Part shown: piece after piece, positions 10,884-24,603 of the stretch | Position numbering within the stretch: position 1 is the stretch's first letter | Layout: each line of letters opens with the position of its first letter | From: Daphnia pulex | Lineage: Eukaryota > Arthropoda > Branchiopoda > Diplostraca > Daphniidae | Reading direction: 5' to 3' | DNA length: 64,000 bases | NCBI RefSeq assembly: GCF_021134715.1 | Contig: NC_060018.1 | Location: 12,541,501-12,605,500 of the forward strand | Made by a program: the position numbers and the translations under genes | The notes under the pieces: generated by a model | The model's database searches: none | Told to the model about the DNA's origin: nothing | What the model saw: the letters and a program-made list of their open reading frames with translations, nothing else

Positions 10884-13800
10884 ATGGCTCTCGGTGATAA
10901 AAAGGATACCCTCACTCATGATATTCACGGTAAACGAACCGTTTAGTTTACATATATCGTCTATGTGCAAGCGGCTTGAGTGTCAGTGTGTGTTTAACTG
11001 TTTATTTACCCCGATAAATTGGGCGTATCCCTATTTCTAAGAATTGTCTAGCTTCTTTTTCTCTATGTGATTGTCAACACAGTAATAACTCTTTCTCTTT
11101 TTACCAGAGAGTGTCAGAAATGTACTTGGTAAACATGTCAAAATCACTGAGAGGAGAGCTGTACGCATGGAAACCAAAGGGGATAAAATGGAAAACAGGA
11201 TTCTCGTAAGCATATTGCACTTGAATCGCAGCTCTGTGTCTGGTTTTATTTCAATCATTTGTTCCGACAGGTTTTTACTCCATGTCGACTATTTGTATTT
11301 ACTCCTAAAATTCCAACTAAAATTGACTTTAATCTCCACTACCTTGACTTGCAATCCATCGAGAGCAAGAAATTATCACAGGTATAATAATCATTGTTTT
11401 GTACTTTGTTTGCTTTCAATGCTGTGTGATTAAGACTGAACATCAAATTGTGTTTTCCTTTGATAGCTCACCTTGTCTACTGTGGACAAGGTTTATTCCT
11501 TCCATACCCAAGAGGAGTTGAACCAAACTTCCGATTCTCTGATCACTGCCATAGTCACAGCAATTAGTGACTTATTTCCAGGGATTCCCATTGAGTAAAG
11601 GATTGAATCATTCGAGTGCAAGTTGCAAATTCTAATCCCTCCTTTGTTTTCAGTCAAGTGGTACGACGTATTGAAGTCAGCCCAGTCGGTAGGATGGAAA
11701 ACCTTTCCAATCTCCTTCGCGGTTCCAGTAACGATAGCGAATTAAGCATTCCATGTGGAAACTTCTCTCGTCAATATGCTTGCATGTGTGATTATTATGG
11801 ATTGCCGTATCGGGAAGAGGTTGCTTGGGTAAGTAGTTAACTCATTGTCTACTTTCTTCAACACTAATCTGCACAGCTATTATAAATCAATTTAGGATGT
11901 GGACACGATATACATGTCCCACAACTCGAAGGAGCTGAACCTTCGAGATTTTGACCATTTAGATCCCAAGTGAGTTCTACCCTTTTCTCAAATAGTCATT
12001 TGTTTTTATCCCGTGTAATGAACTCATATTATTTTTAGGGATTTAATTCCTATTATCGCCGCTTTGGAGCTCAACTCCTTCTTCCTACAGTTCCGTTGCA
12101 GTCACTTGAAGCTGTCACACGAGTGCTCGGAACGTCTCTTAGCCGTCCTCAAGAAGTCAACCACTCTCGAAGAGATTTATGTTGACAATGCTGGTTTCAA
12201 AGGGTACTCGGAATCTGTAACATAACTCATTCATGAGCTTTTTTTAAAATCTTTTGTTTTTCATTTCTTATCTCAGGGATTTCGCCAATAAGCTAAGCAT
12301 GGCCATCATATCGAATTCAAACAGCTCACTGCACGGAATCGACTTGTCGCACAATCTCATCGAAGATCGTGGTATGAATCCGTTTTCACGATCATTATTT
12401 GGCCTTTTTCTTCTTTTGTTTTGCAATTTCTAGTAACAAGTTTTTGAATTTTCTTTTTACTTAATTAATTTTTTTTGATTTCATGCACATTCACATTTGT
12501 ATGCGTCTTGCATGCAGGCATTGCTAGCCTATGCGGTTTCCTGGCCAAAGTTAGACAAGGTCAAAGTTTTACTGATAGGCCTGCGTGTTTTTTTGTGTGT
12601 GTGGCTTAGCTTTGTCGTCCTAGATTCAACTCGGTGCTTGAATTTGTTGTTTCTAATTGTGCCGTTGCTCGTCACGCATTTTTTTATTCACACCGTGTTT
12701 GTTTTTGTTTGCCGAGGGACAGAATGAGTTGTTGGTTCGCTCTATGACTCACTCTATTCAGATTCGTCTTATTTACGCTCTGCTCAATTCACGTTTTCTT
12801 TTCACAGGCGCCACGCATCTCAGCTCGTCACTGTCCAAAGCCCATCGTGGTCTAGTGAAACTCTCGCTTTCTCACTGCGGGCTAACGGGAAAAGGCGTGG
12901 CTCAAATAGGGCATGCTCTTGTCCTCAACAAGTGCATGGCCTCGTCCTTGCAACATCTCGATCTGAGCAGTAACGTCGCCAAAGATGATATCAATGTAAG
13001 GATTAAGGTTATGAACCCATACTGCGAACTAGTTTAAAACCGTTTTTTCGCAATTGATAGACGATCTGCAGCTTTCTCGCCCAACCGAATGTGCTGACAT
13101 TTTTGAATTTATCAAACACCGATATCGCACTTGAACCGGTAAGAGCTGACCACAGCATTAATATGTCCTACGACGTCATTTTCTTCATAATGCCCTTGAT
13201 CTTTCGCGTAGATATTTGGTGCTCTATTGCGTGGAGGAACGACTCATCTGCGTCACCTCGATTTGTCGAAAAATTACTTTTCCACCAAAAAAGGCAAAGA
13301 GCTGCCACCCTCCTTTAAGCAGTATTTCACTTCCGCTCTGGCGTTGCGTACTATTATCGTATCCCACTGTAAGATTACACCAGAGGCACTAAAGTAAGTT
13401 AACTTGATCGCCATCAACATTTTTTTTAAAATTTGTTTGTGTTTGTTACTGTGACTAATCTGATAATCTGGTACATTAGGAATCTTCTCCTTGGTCTGGC
13501 GTGCAATGAATCTATCGACAATGTCACATTAGATCTGAGCAACAATATATTGGGCAATGGGGGATGTCACGTCCTTGAGTCATGCATTCACGGCGTCCGT
13601 TGCGTCTCGACTTTGGACATTAGCGACAACGGGATCGATGTGGAAATGGCTGGTGTCCTACTCTCGATAAGCCGGAATAAGTCCATGAAAAAGCTTATCC
13701 TCAACAAGAACTTTCAGAACATGAAATCGAAACATGCCACGACCGTCATTGATGCTTTCGTTCATCTCTTGCAGGTCAGTTAAAAATAGATTTTTTTTTT

Positions 13801-16800
13801 AATAAAACGAAATTCCGAAAATTGATTTCGAAACATTTGGCTGCAGGAAGAGGACTGTGTCATCGAGGCATTATGTTTGGTCGATTGCAAATTAAAGAGC
13901 GAGCTGTACAGTTTGATCAACGCGGTCGGTAGCAATCAGTCGCTGCAGCATCTGGACCTAAAGTAATTCATTTATTTCGATTTTCGCATGGGTAGTCGTC
14001 TGATAAACAAATTTGCTTGGTTTCTGTTCCACTTGTAGCGGTAATTACATGGGTGACCCGGGCGCTCGTCTCCTTTCCAAAGCCTTACAGATCAATACGT
14101 CCCTAAGAGCGCTATCGATTGACCGGAATAGCATTACCGTCCACGGTTACAGTGATATCGCCTACGCACTGGAAAGGTATTTTCCTTAATCCGATTTGCA
14201 TACGCCAAACACATTAGCGCCTCAACAAAAACACACAGCCTCGGCTCAACACCCTATACACAAGCCCCCCACCTTCATTCCAACCCCTCTGTTTTTGTGT
14301 TTGTTGTCATTTTGGTGTTTACCCATTGTTTTGCTATTTCAGTAACCGAACACTGAGGTGCCTATCGTACCCGCTGCACGACATCATGGTAGCCGCTAAA
14401 ACCGGCACCGACAAAGTCGACATTCTTTGGAAGCAAATACAAGAAGCACTACAGCGCAACATGTCGCTGGTTGGTCCCTCGACCAACGGGCCTTCGACTT
14501 CTGTACGTTCAATGCAAAAGAGCGAAACGTCGCATAATAATTCTCAGAATCAGCTGGTGGATCGGCTTATCATGCAAGTGAACGAGGCCATTCGTAGCCT
14601 CCAGAGACAGGGTAGCGAGGGCAGGAGCAGCGATATCGAAAATGCTCGGAACCTTCTATCTGACGCCCACTCGGCCAAGGAGGTAAATAATTGTTGTAAA
14701 GACAAAACAAACATTGATGAAATCTTTAACATTAAACCTCCCTTATCTCTAGCTTCTCGGAAAATTAGTGTCCAGCGTTGAAGTGGCTCAGGATAACATA
14801 TCGTTGAGTTCGTCGATGAAACCCATGGTCGACGAAATTCAGGCTCTGCTCACATCTCATCTGCAAAGCATTGGGGACAATTTGTGGCATTGCGCCCTGC
14901 AGCACTGCAACACCGTTATGAGCGACTCGGTCGCCACTGAACAGCTACGCAAATCGATCGAGAACCAATCGCTTTTCCCCGTCAGTGTTATCCAGAAGGC
15001 TGTGATGGACAATGCCATTCTGCAGTTGACTGAACAGTTCAATAAGATGTCAGCCGCACTCTGTCGGACGGTCTCTGACGGCGTTATGGATGAAGTGGTT
15101 CAGTCCTTGACTAACATTTACAAAACCTTGGTATCATCTTTTTATCTCTTATGTCACGGTTTGTTATCGACATTTTTTTACATTTGACTGATGCGTATCA
15201 TTACAGGCTGGAGATTCCAACTTACCCCTAGACTGTAAGAAACGCTCGTCCACGCCAGATGTACTCAAATCGCGAACACGAATCAACACCGAAATGAACG
15301 CCCAGGACGGCGGAGATGAATCTGAAGATACCATCAACAATCAACAATCGGATCATTCCCCAGTGGTAAGTTTTCTCTACTCATTTCGTGCTTTTTCGGT
15401 ACAATTGAACTAACTGACTAACGTGAAAACTCAAACGCTTGAACGCTTCTAATAAGTTGGAATACCTCAATCTCGTAAGTGATTGCATGCCACTTCAAAA
15501 TTTCACTTCGTGCTCTCTGACGAAATCGGATTTTAATGGTTTTTTCGTGCATTTTGACAGGCCACTCCAGTGGCCAGCAAACGAAGAAATTTGCTGAGTC
15601 GAAAATTGCGTCCGAAATCGACGGTCGGCATGGGACAAGGCGCCTCTGCTGACGACATTCCCGACCTGGTTCCACCGTTGAACGAGCAGCTGGGCAGCGG
15701 TCATGATGATCCTGACGCCAACGAAGAAGAACCTGGAGTCAACGTAGACGAGTCTCAAGCCGATGTGTCTAGAAAATCGGCTCCCTTGAAACATTTGGGC
15801 CTGAGTCGGCCAAAGAAACCCAAGACACGTTTGCCCACCCGAAGTGCCGCACTGCGCGTCGGCGGCAACTCTGAAACGGCGTCGCAAGAAAGTCTCGACG
15901 TCGACGGGGATCTTAGCCAAGGGCTTGACACATTCTTTCACTCGACTACAATGGCAACCACGACAGGTGCGGCGTTAATGATAACAAGCATTCTTTTCAA
16001 GGCTTATCAACGTGTCCTCGTTTTATTTGTTTTCTTGTATTTACCTTGTTGTCTTTTGCGAACAGGTGGGAGCAGCGTAAGTTTAGGCAGTAGCCGGATG
16101 CGAGGTAGTCTGGGCAGTGTCAGCAGCGCTGAGCTGGGTTCGCCCTCATTAGAAAGCGTGTCGGCAGAGAGCAGCCCAATGCATCGTTCGGTGGCAGGTG
16201 ACAAACCGAGTGACGAAACTGCTGGGAGCAGTAGCAGGGAGGAGCTCACTCTGGACGAGGACGCCGTCAAATTAAAGGAGAAGGAAAAACGCAAGAGCGA
16301 AGATGATTTGTCTTCAGTGACTAGGGAGAAACGGAAAGATTCTGGGTAAAAATTATTTCGCCAACTATTCGCTGAACGTTTCAATCGCTTTTTAATGACT
16401 CGGCTCGTTTATTTTTTTTGTGTGTCTCCATTTTGTTTGTCGTAGTCGTGGGATGGGAGTTAGATTGCTGTCTTCCATATTTGGGAAAAATCCGAGTCCG
16501 TCACCGACGGGCGATGGTTCGCCACCGCCAGCGCCGACCAAATCTCCTGTGGCCAAAACCAAACTCTCATCCATGACCAAGGAGCCAGAATCTGAACCGA
16601 AACTAGTTGAAGATGAAGCTGAACCTGCCGCACCCAAACGCTCCGCTGTTCCATCCAAGTTGGGCATTGGTGTCGGAGGCAACGTCTTGGCTGAAATGAA
16701 AGCCAGGCAAGAGCGTCGAATTTCCGGCATACTGCACAAGCAGAACTCTGAGGAATCGGATTTTTCAGAACGGTCTGAAAAACCCGAGCCCAGTAAAGCC

Positions 16801-18050
16801 AACAGCCTGTCGCCGAATCCGCTCGGAGGAATCAGACTGCGTCCGACACCGCATACGCCAGAAGATCAGGAACCGCCGAAATTGCCGGAAAGAAATAATG
16901 CTCGCTTTGTTCGGCCAACGGGACTGGAGGAAGTGGAGTCAGAGCGTAACAAATCAACCAACCCGTTAACCGGCTTCCGGCTCCGTCACAGAGGCGGAGC
17001 GGAAGAAGCCGAGACGGCCAAGCTGGAAGACAAATCGAATGCGCTAAATCAGATTCGACTGAGAGCTACCAGCACGGTTGTCGACGATTCACCTTCACCC
17101 GATCCTACCAGTGACGCAAAGGCCAATCCTCTGAGTGGCGTCCGGTTGCGCTCAACCGGAATCAACGTGACAGATCCGCTCAAGTCGCCCAATAATGGCG
17201 ATTCCAGTGCGGAAATCAAGAGCGAATCAAGGAACTCTTTGACGAAATTAAAACCCCCGCCACTGGCACCCAAACCTCGACCTTGGTCTATAGTCGGTTC
17301 CGACAAGAAAACAGGTATGAAATTATCCATAGAATTTTAAACTATACAAGTGCAGTTAACTCATTCAATCTTTGTTCCTTTCATTAATCTTGTATAGAAG
17401 ATACTGATATTTCTGATGCCGCAAAAGAAAATGACGCTAAAGAAGCTGTCAAGCCGAGCAAAGTTCGGGCTATGGCTGCGGCAGTCAACTTTAATAATTC
17501 AAATTCCGGTAAGTCTGGGAAGAATTTTATCTGCATACATTTTTTTTTTCTAAATTTTTTTATTTTATTTCTGCACGTTTCGAATAGTGTAGTTAATTTC
17601 GAATCTAGTTAGTCTGGCCTTGATTTCCCTAAATTCCATGAATTGAGTTGTGCACGATTTTCTTATTTTATTTTCTCCAACCTCTTTTCTTTCGTATCCC
17701 TCCTTCCACCTTCACCCTTTTCGTAGATGTTGTCCGCCGTAGCAACAAACATTCTCATGAGGTAAATAGTTTAGATGTTTCATTCCTGTCGCAAGTGTTT
17801 GGCCCTCATTATTAATTGCATTCCCTTACTCGTGTAGGAACCGGACGGACTTCCAGCTGAGTTCTCGGAGCCCAAGGATGGTGCAGCAGTTGATCAAGTA
17901 GATGGGCCAGATTCTCTGAGTTCCATCGGGTTCCTCAACCAACAGGCTACGCTTCCACAGCAACAGCAGCAGCAGCCTTTGATTTCCCAGCAATCCCCAG
18001 CGTCTTTAATTTTAAACAACTTTTCCCTTGAAGATGCCGTCGACGTGTAA
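10884..18050 (+). CDS. CARMIL, F-actin-uncapping leucine-rich-repeat scaffold
   Basis: I traced 24 exons from ATG 10884 to TAA 18048-18050; frames agree across all junctions and give 1573 aa. The N-terminal half starts MALGDKKDTLTHDI, has a PH-like region, then many leucine-rich repeats (for example SSLHGIDLSHNLIED, SLQHLDLSSNVAKDDI, THLRHLDLSKNYF, QSLQHLDLN). A helical dimerisation region follows (DKVDILWKQIQEALQRN, QNQLVDRLIMQVNEAI). The capping-protein-interaction motif is visible as LKHLGLSRPKKPKTRLPTR near 15786, matching LxHxTxxRPK...P except for Thr. CARMILs strip capping protein from actin barbed ends and act in lamellipodia and cell migration. The C-terminal tail is low-complexity and proline/serine-rich, carries four NPL-x-G-x-RLR-like repeats (see findings) and ends with a glutamine run. 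Length is close to vertebrate CARMILs. Confidence 0.93.
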
Positions 18051-19584
18051 GGCAATCAATTTAACGTGACGGTGGACCATGCAATCAATAGGTCGACTGC
18101 TTTGCCAATTGATTAATGTCGGCCCCCGTTGCTGTGATCTGTCTTCGTACAGTATATATCCCGCATTCATATTTTAATCTATATATCAGTCGTATTTGTC
18201 GAGTTTTTTTTTTCAGTCGCGAGATTTATTCATCATTCTTAGATTCTCTTATCTTCCTTTATAAGCCAAGTCGATACATCGATTCAAATTCCAACCTGCC
18301 GCCATGATAAAACATTTCGTATTACTTGACGAAAGTATCGATTATATTGAAAATGAGTGCACAATGATTCGACATACCATTGTCCACCGTAAATAATTTT
18401 CCTCTCCAACATGTTTATTCTTTTTATTTTCGTTTATATCTTGACTGTGTCATATCGTCTTGTCTTTTTTTCCCCGTTTCTGTGACCTTTTTCCCCAGGG
18501 AATTTCTTTTTAAAACAAACTTGTTTATTTTAACATCGTGTAATGATTGCATACACATCAGAGTCATTGTCTTAGATTAAGTTTTTTCTTATTACATATT
18601 ATTGCCTCTGATAAAAAAGAAGACGCGAAAGCATATACAGATTTGAATTTATTCTCAACGAAACCAGAGTCATCCTTGGTTGCATCAGGAGATATATAAC
18701 AAGGGGGATCATTTTCTATTTGTTTATTTATTTGTTATTTTTTTAATGAAAAAAAAATCACTAACAGCCAGCCCTTCGGGTATAACCTTGCAAACGCACT
18801 TACGCAGCGCATGTAGCTGTGGTAGCTGACAATCCAGCTTTGGCAGATCAATAGTTGAAGAACTACTTTCACTGGCCACACCGAGATGGCGCGTGAGCAG
18901 CCGGAGTAGCAGACGAACTCTCAGTTATCTGGAGCTGTCAGTTGTCCTAACTCCTAATGTCCCTGTCCGTACAGGGCTGCGTACAATCCGTAGTCTATAA
19001 CACGTGTTTGTTTATCCTTAACGCTATCGTCCCATCAATTACTTGTTTAACTTCCTCGTTAAATCTGCACTGAAGAACAAAATCCCGGTAAAATTTCTTG
19101 TTTTGAGAGTATCATTGTATCTACCGTGATAATCGTTTACTATTTATTTATTCAGCAAAAGGATGGATTTAATTTGCTCGACCTGGAAAAATGTGACGCC
19201 ATTGAGAAAAAGACGAGTAAAATCGACGCCCGATTCCTGAAGGACGGTTTAAACTGTTTAATTCGACATCAACATGAAAGGTAGGATGCAGTTTACACAG
19301 TAAATCTATTCTTTCTTCTTGTTATTGAAGTACAGTTGAAACTTTATCTTTCAATCATTCTTTGTCCGCTCTTCCTGCTCACCACCAGTTAGCCAGGCAT
19401 GTTGATCAATGTCAAAGCCCAATTTGTAGGTACACAATGCCTCTGCGCGATCCGTTTGAAATTTGGAAACTTGTACACATCTAAAAACAACATACCAACT
19501 CAAAACTTAGATAATATTAAAATCGATCAGAAAAGTGTTCACCTTGGTGCATGCATCAGATTGCTGACCTCGTTATCCTGTCGG
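18051..19584. other. CARMIL 3' UTR and intergenic region with one exon-like ORF
   Basis: Nothing is recognised in most of this stretch. At 19156-19280, flanked by TTCAG and AG|GTAGG, a 125-nt segment is open in frame (QKDGFNLLDLEKCDAIEK...), which looks like an internal exon on the + strand. No family is recognised and no partner exon was found nearby. It could be a relic. Confidence 0.35.
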
Positions 19585-22557
19585 TCATTCACCTCTATTT
19601 TGCTTTGTGAGTGACAGTTTACCGAATTCTTCTAGCAATTGAATTAAATCTTGCGATTTATAGTATGAGGCCAAGTCGAGGGCAGTTTTCCCATTTTTGT
19701 CTTTCGCGTTGATGTCCTCGGTTTTTTGTAGAATCATCTGGAACAAATCAATTGGAATTTCCGGCCATGCAACAGCAAAATGTAATGCTATAAGTTGATA
19801 ATTGTTCTTGATGTTGACATCGACATTTTGATTGAGTAGTTCTCGGACTGCTGTTTCTGACTTGTTCATCAATGCCCATTGAAGAGCAGTACTCCCGTCT
19901 TTGACTTGATTGTTGATATTGTCTGTTTTGTTCAGAATTTCCCTGAACAAATCTAACGGAATTTCTGGCCATACAGCAGCAAAATGTAGTATCGACCCGT
20001 TTCCAATATTCCTTATGTTAACGTCCACTATTTCTAGTAGCTTCTTTGCTGTACTTGTAGATTTGAATCGCACCGCCAAGTGTAAAGCAGTATTGCCGTC
20101 CTTGTCTTGCGCGTTGATGTTGGTTGATTTATTTAAAATTGACTGAAACAAATCATTTGGGATGTCCAGCCACCTAGAAGCAAGGTGTAGCCCTGTACGA
20201 TGATTGTCATTCCCGACGTTGACGACGTCAACAGCCTCTTGTTTCAGTAGTTCTTGAACTGCATTTTCCGATTTTTTCGCTAGAGCACAGTGAAGCGGGG
20301 TGATCCCGTGTTTCGCCTTGGCGATTTTGTCAGTGGACTTTGTTAAGATTGTCTTAAACAAGTCGATTGGAATATTTGGCCACCGAGCGGCCCAATGAAG
20401 CGCTGTTAAATCATCGCTACCCTTGACATTGACGTTTATCACCTCAACAAAAGTGCCGTTCACATTTTTCTTATGCTCTAGCAGTTCCTTGACTTTAAGT
20501 TCAGATCTTTTCATCAACGCCATGATGAGTGCAGTGTTTCCATTATAGGTTACGTCGTTGATATCATTGGTCTTATCCATTATTAATCGAAAGAGTTTGG
20601 CAGGAATCATTTCCCACCAGTTAGCTGCTAAATGAATCGCCATCTCCTTATCGTTGTTTTTTATATTAACGTCCACATTTTTTAGTTGTAAAAGTTGATA
20701 AGCTGAACCTTTCGATTGGTTTTGTAATGCCCAGTGAAGTGGTGTATCTCTTTTGTCGTCCTGTGCATTTGCATCGTCTGATTTGTCAAGAATTTCCTTG
20801 AACAAATCAACTGGCATGTCTGGCCACATTGCAGCATAGTGTAACGCTGTCCAACCGGCTTTATTCTTGACATTAACTTGTGAGTATTTCAGCAGTTCCT
20901 TCGCTTTAGTTTCCGATTGATTGTATAATGCCACCATAAGAGGTGTGTCCCCTTCGTTGTCTTGCGCCGTAACATTATCACGATACCTGTCCAATATTTT
21001 CTGAAACAGTTTGGGCGAAATGTCGTTCCACATAACGGCACGATGAAGTGGTGTACAATCAATCGTATCTGTAGTGTTCCCTGCTTTGTACTTCAACAGC
21101 TGTTCTACTACTTGGTGTTTGCTTGTCATGTTCAACTCGCCCTGTAAGGCCAAGTGAATGGCGGCGTGTCCGTCTACTGTCTTGGCGTCGATATCTGCCC
21201 CTTTCTTTAATAGTAATTTCATTTTCTTCGGTGAGCATATTATAGTTGCCCAATGAAAGGCGTTGCATCCGTTTTTGTCGGCCTTGTCAACTTTTTCTCG
21301 ATGGATTTTACCGAGGATATTTTTGAACGTTTCAATTGGGCAAGTCAATTTGGTTATCAGATGAAGCGCCGTCTCTCCCATGTGATTGATTGCGTCAACT
21401 ATTGGCATTGCAAATTTTTCCATTTCTTCGAGAATTTTCTTGGTTAATTTCCATTTCTCTCCGTATATCGCACAATGCAGGGCCGTGTCACCTGTTCCAT
21501 TCACGCTGGTGATGTCAATTCCGTCGAAAGATAATTTGGGATCGTTTAGTTCGTCTTGTGAATCTAAATACTGTAGAGCTATAAATAAGACATTGCGGTG
21601 GAATGATTCCGATTGGACAGCGCCTTTCTCTGTAATCAGATAATTTTTGACATGTTCCCTTGAAAATGCTTCAGCCCACTCGAGCAGAGTGTAGCCCTGA
21701 GAGTCTTTCTTATTTATTGATTCGCTGGTGTAGTTGGCCAGAATGCTCTCAAATACGGACATTTCTTCATTCTCGACAATGGCGTGATAAAAAGGAATCA
21801 GTTCATTTTGTAGAAACGAATTGTATCTAATTGTATCCGCACTGACACCGAAGAGAGTTTCTTTTTCATTTGGAACTGACCCACTCGTTCCCGACGTCCA
21901 TTTTTTCCTTTCGCCGTTGGCTTTCTCGAAAACGTAGGATGCGAATCTCTGGCAATTAGCCCATAAAAGGTGATAATGAATGCCCAGTTGACTGCTAAAC
22001 AGTAGAGATTCCAATAAATTTTCAAGGGATCCGTGGTTGCCTTCTGCCCTTTCCAGTTCTTCCACTGGCAAAAGTCGCGGTCCAATTTTTCCCTGGTTGA
22101 CATCGAATGTTGTGTCTATGATGTCCGTTTTATTGGGCGATTGTTGCAGAATTATGTACTTGCCATTCTTCTCGAGCGACCACCACATTTCACTGGACGG
22201 CGACGAGGGTATTTTATTCGTTGTGAAAACGACGTAGGCGTGAAACAACCCAGAACGGACTGGAACGACTGGAAATATTTGAAATAGAGGATTGGAGTAG
22301 ACCCAGACGTTGGTGATAAAGTCTGGTAGAGAATCCTTCAAAATGTCCAGGATAGACTGGCCGGAAACCTGTTTTTTATTGAGCGGGAATTCCAAATCCT
22401 TATCGCGAAAGTTGAAGCTGTAGTCCAAGACATTGATTTTCAAGTCTAATTCGGATATTTCAGTGGTCACATCCTTTGCTTTATCCACATGTTGAACGTA
22501 GAGCAACTTCCTGAGAAAGAGTTTCCCTGTTGGCAGGTCGCACGATGAAAAGGACAT
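19585..22557 (-). CDS. Large ankyrin-repeat protein with possible papain-like N-terminal domain, intronless
   Basis: A single uninterrupted frame of 990 aa runs from ATG 22557 to TGA 19585-19587. A 3' splice-like CCAACAG lies about 40 nt upstream, so only the 5' UTR appears spliced. Residues 1-260 are not ankyrin. They hold LFHAYVVF (His106), WWSLEKNGKYIILQQSP and, after about 95 residues, LLWANCQRFASYVF (Cys202). This His ... NCxxF arrangement resembles LRAT/NlpC-P60-like folds; that is an inference from motif order. From about residue 355 to the end there are ankyrin repeats. From residue 500 they are organised as seven copies of a roughly 68-residue pair: a first repeat with LHxAxxWPxIPxDLFxxIL, and a second with TALxxALxxKSExxVxELL then NVDVNIKN. 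No signal peptide or membrane helix is apparent. Partners and function are unknown. Confidence 0.85.
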   Translation of the reverse strand: MSFSSCDLPTGKLFLRKLLYVQHVDKAKDVTTEISELDLKINVLDYSFNFRDKDLEFPLNKKQVSGQSILDILKDSLPDFITNVWVYSNPLFQIFPVVPVRSGLFHAYVVFTTNKIPSSPSSEMWWSLEKNGKYIILQQSPNKTDIIDTTFDVNQGKIGPRLLPVEELERAEGNHGSLENLLESLLFSSQLGIHYHLLWANCQRFASYVFEKANGERKKWTSGTSGSVPNEKETLFGVSADTIRYNSFLQNELIPFYHAIVENEEMSVFESILANYTSESINKKDSQGYTLLEWAEAFSREHVKNYLITEKGAVQSESFHRNVLFIALQYLDSQDELNDPKLSFDGIDITSVNGTGDTALHCAIYGEKWKLTKKILEEMEKFAMPIVDAINHMGETALHLITKLTCPIETFKNILGKIHREKVDKADKNGCNAFHWATIICSPKKMKLLLKKGADIDAKTVDGHAAIHLALQGELNMTSKHQVVEQLLKYKAGNTTDTIDCTPLHRAVMWNDISPKLFQKILDRYRDNVTAQDNEGDTPLMVALYNQSETKAKELLKYSQVNVKNKAGWTALHYAAMWPDMPVDLFKEILDKSDDANAQDDKRDTPLHWALQNQSKGSAYQLLQLKNVDVNIKNNDKEMAIHLAANWWEMIPAKLFRLIMDKTNDINDVTYNGNTALIMALMKRSELKVKELLEHKKNVNGTFVEVINVNVKGSDDLTALHWAARWPNIPIDLFKTILTKSTDKIAKAKHGITPLHCALAKKSENAVQELLKQEAVDVVNVGNDNHRTGLHLASRWLDIPNDLFQSILNKSTNINAQDKDGNTALHLAVRFKSTSTAKKLLEIVDVNIRNIGNGSILHFAAVWPEIPLDLFREILNKTDNINNQVKDGSTALQWALMNKSETAVRELLNQNVDVNIKNNYQLIALHFAVAWPEIPIDLFQMILQKTEDINAKDKNGKTALDLASYYKSQDLIQLLEEFGKLSLTKQNRGE

Positions 22558-23605
22558 TGTTTCCTGTTGTCGATTGTTTTCCTTTTGAATCTGTTGGATA
22601 GTAAACAAGATTCAGCCATTAATTATTGCCGATACTACGCACATCTTTTTAATTTAATCATAGTAACATAAAGCCCACTGTTATTTGCAATCGGACTCGT
22701 ATTGCCGACTCCATGCGTAGTATCTTCATTCAACCATCTATACTGGCTAGACGGTGGTGACAGCCCTTGGGGGCCGTATTTTATTACCAGCCAGCAGTAA
22801 CAGTGAGATTTCATCAGCAAAAAGAACCCTTTCAGTTTGTCAACAGACTCTCAAAAAGGAAATATCTAAATTCCAGAAAATGTTGAGCGTTTGTCCGCGT
22901 TTGTCCTTGAGTGTATTCAACAAGTGAAAAACCAACGCCGTTCTATATTCTTTTTTACTCTTAACACTAACTCTAAAACTTTTAAATGAATGCGCAATCA
23001 TCTTGACTATGCGACATGTCAATTGGATAATTTTTTTGTTGTTTGTTTTTCACTAACCTTTTAAACAATAGAAATCAAATCGCCGGATTACAAATAATTT
23101 TCGTGGCTTATTTTCAAAGATGAACAGTCTCGGTCGCTACAGTTTTTGTATTCGAATCGAGATTCGAATTCCCCAACTTGAACTGATTTGAGTGAGATGT
23201 TTTTAGATCAGCCACTTGTGCAGCTTCCTTTCTTCTGTAAACGTCGAGCAACACTGCGGCTGACTACACGGCTAGTGATAAGCTGCTGCGTGAGTCATGC
23301 GGGACTGGCAAGAACGCTGGGGGCAATCTGGTTTTCAAACGATAAACGTAAAAAAGGGTTTTATTCATTTCTTTTAAACGCATCCGGCTGAGCTGTGCCG
23401 AACAGACACTTTCACTTTAAACTACAGAAAAATACGATAGAGATTATGAAATCGCCACATTATTTTGAAAATATTTATTAATTTCACGAAGTGATTTATT
23501 TTATTTGGGTATCGAATTATCTTGTGTAGATTGTTAGTTCATTGTATTCCAATTGAAGATTCAGCGATTTCACGTATCTCTGCTCACAGCAACGTCTGTT
23601 TGTTC
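22558..23605. other. 5' flank of the ankyrin gene and 3' flank of the kinase fragment
   Basis: No gene is recognised. It should hold the promoter and 5' UTR exon of the ankyrin gene (transcribed leftwards). No clear TATA box is visible. Confidence 0.4.
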
Positions 23606-24603
<998 letters not shown>

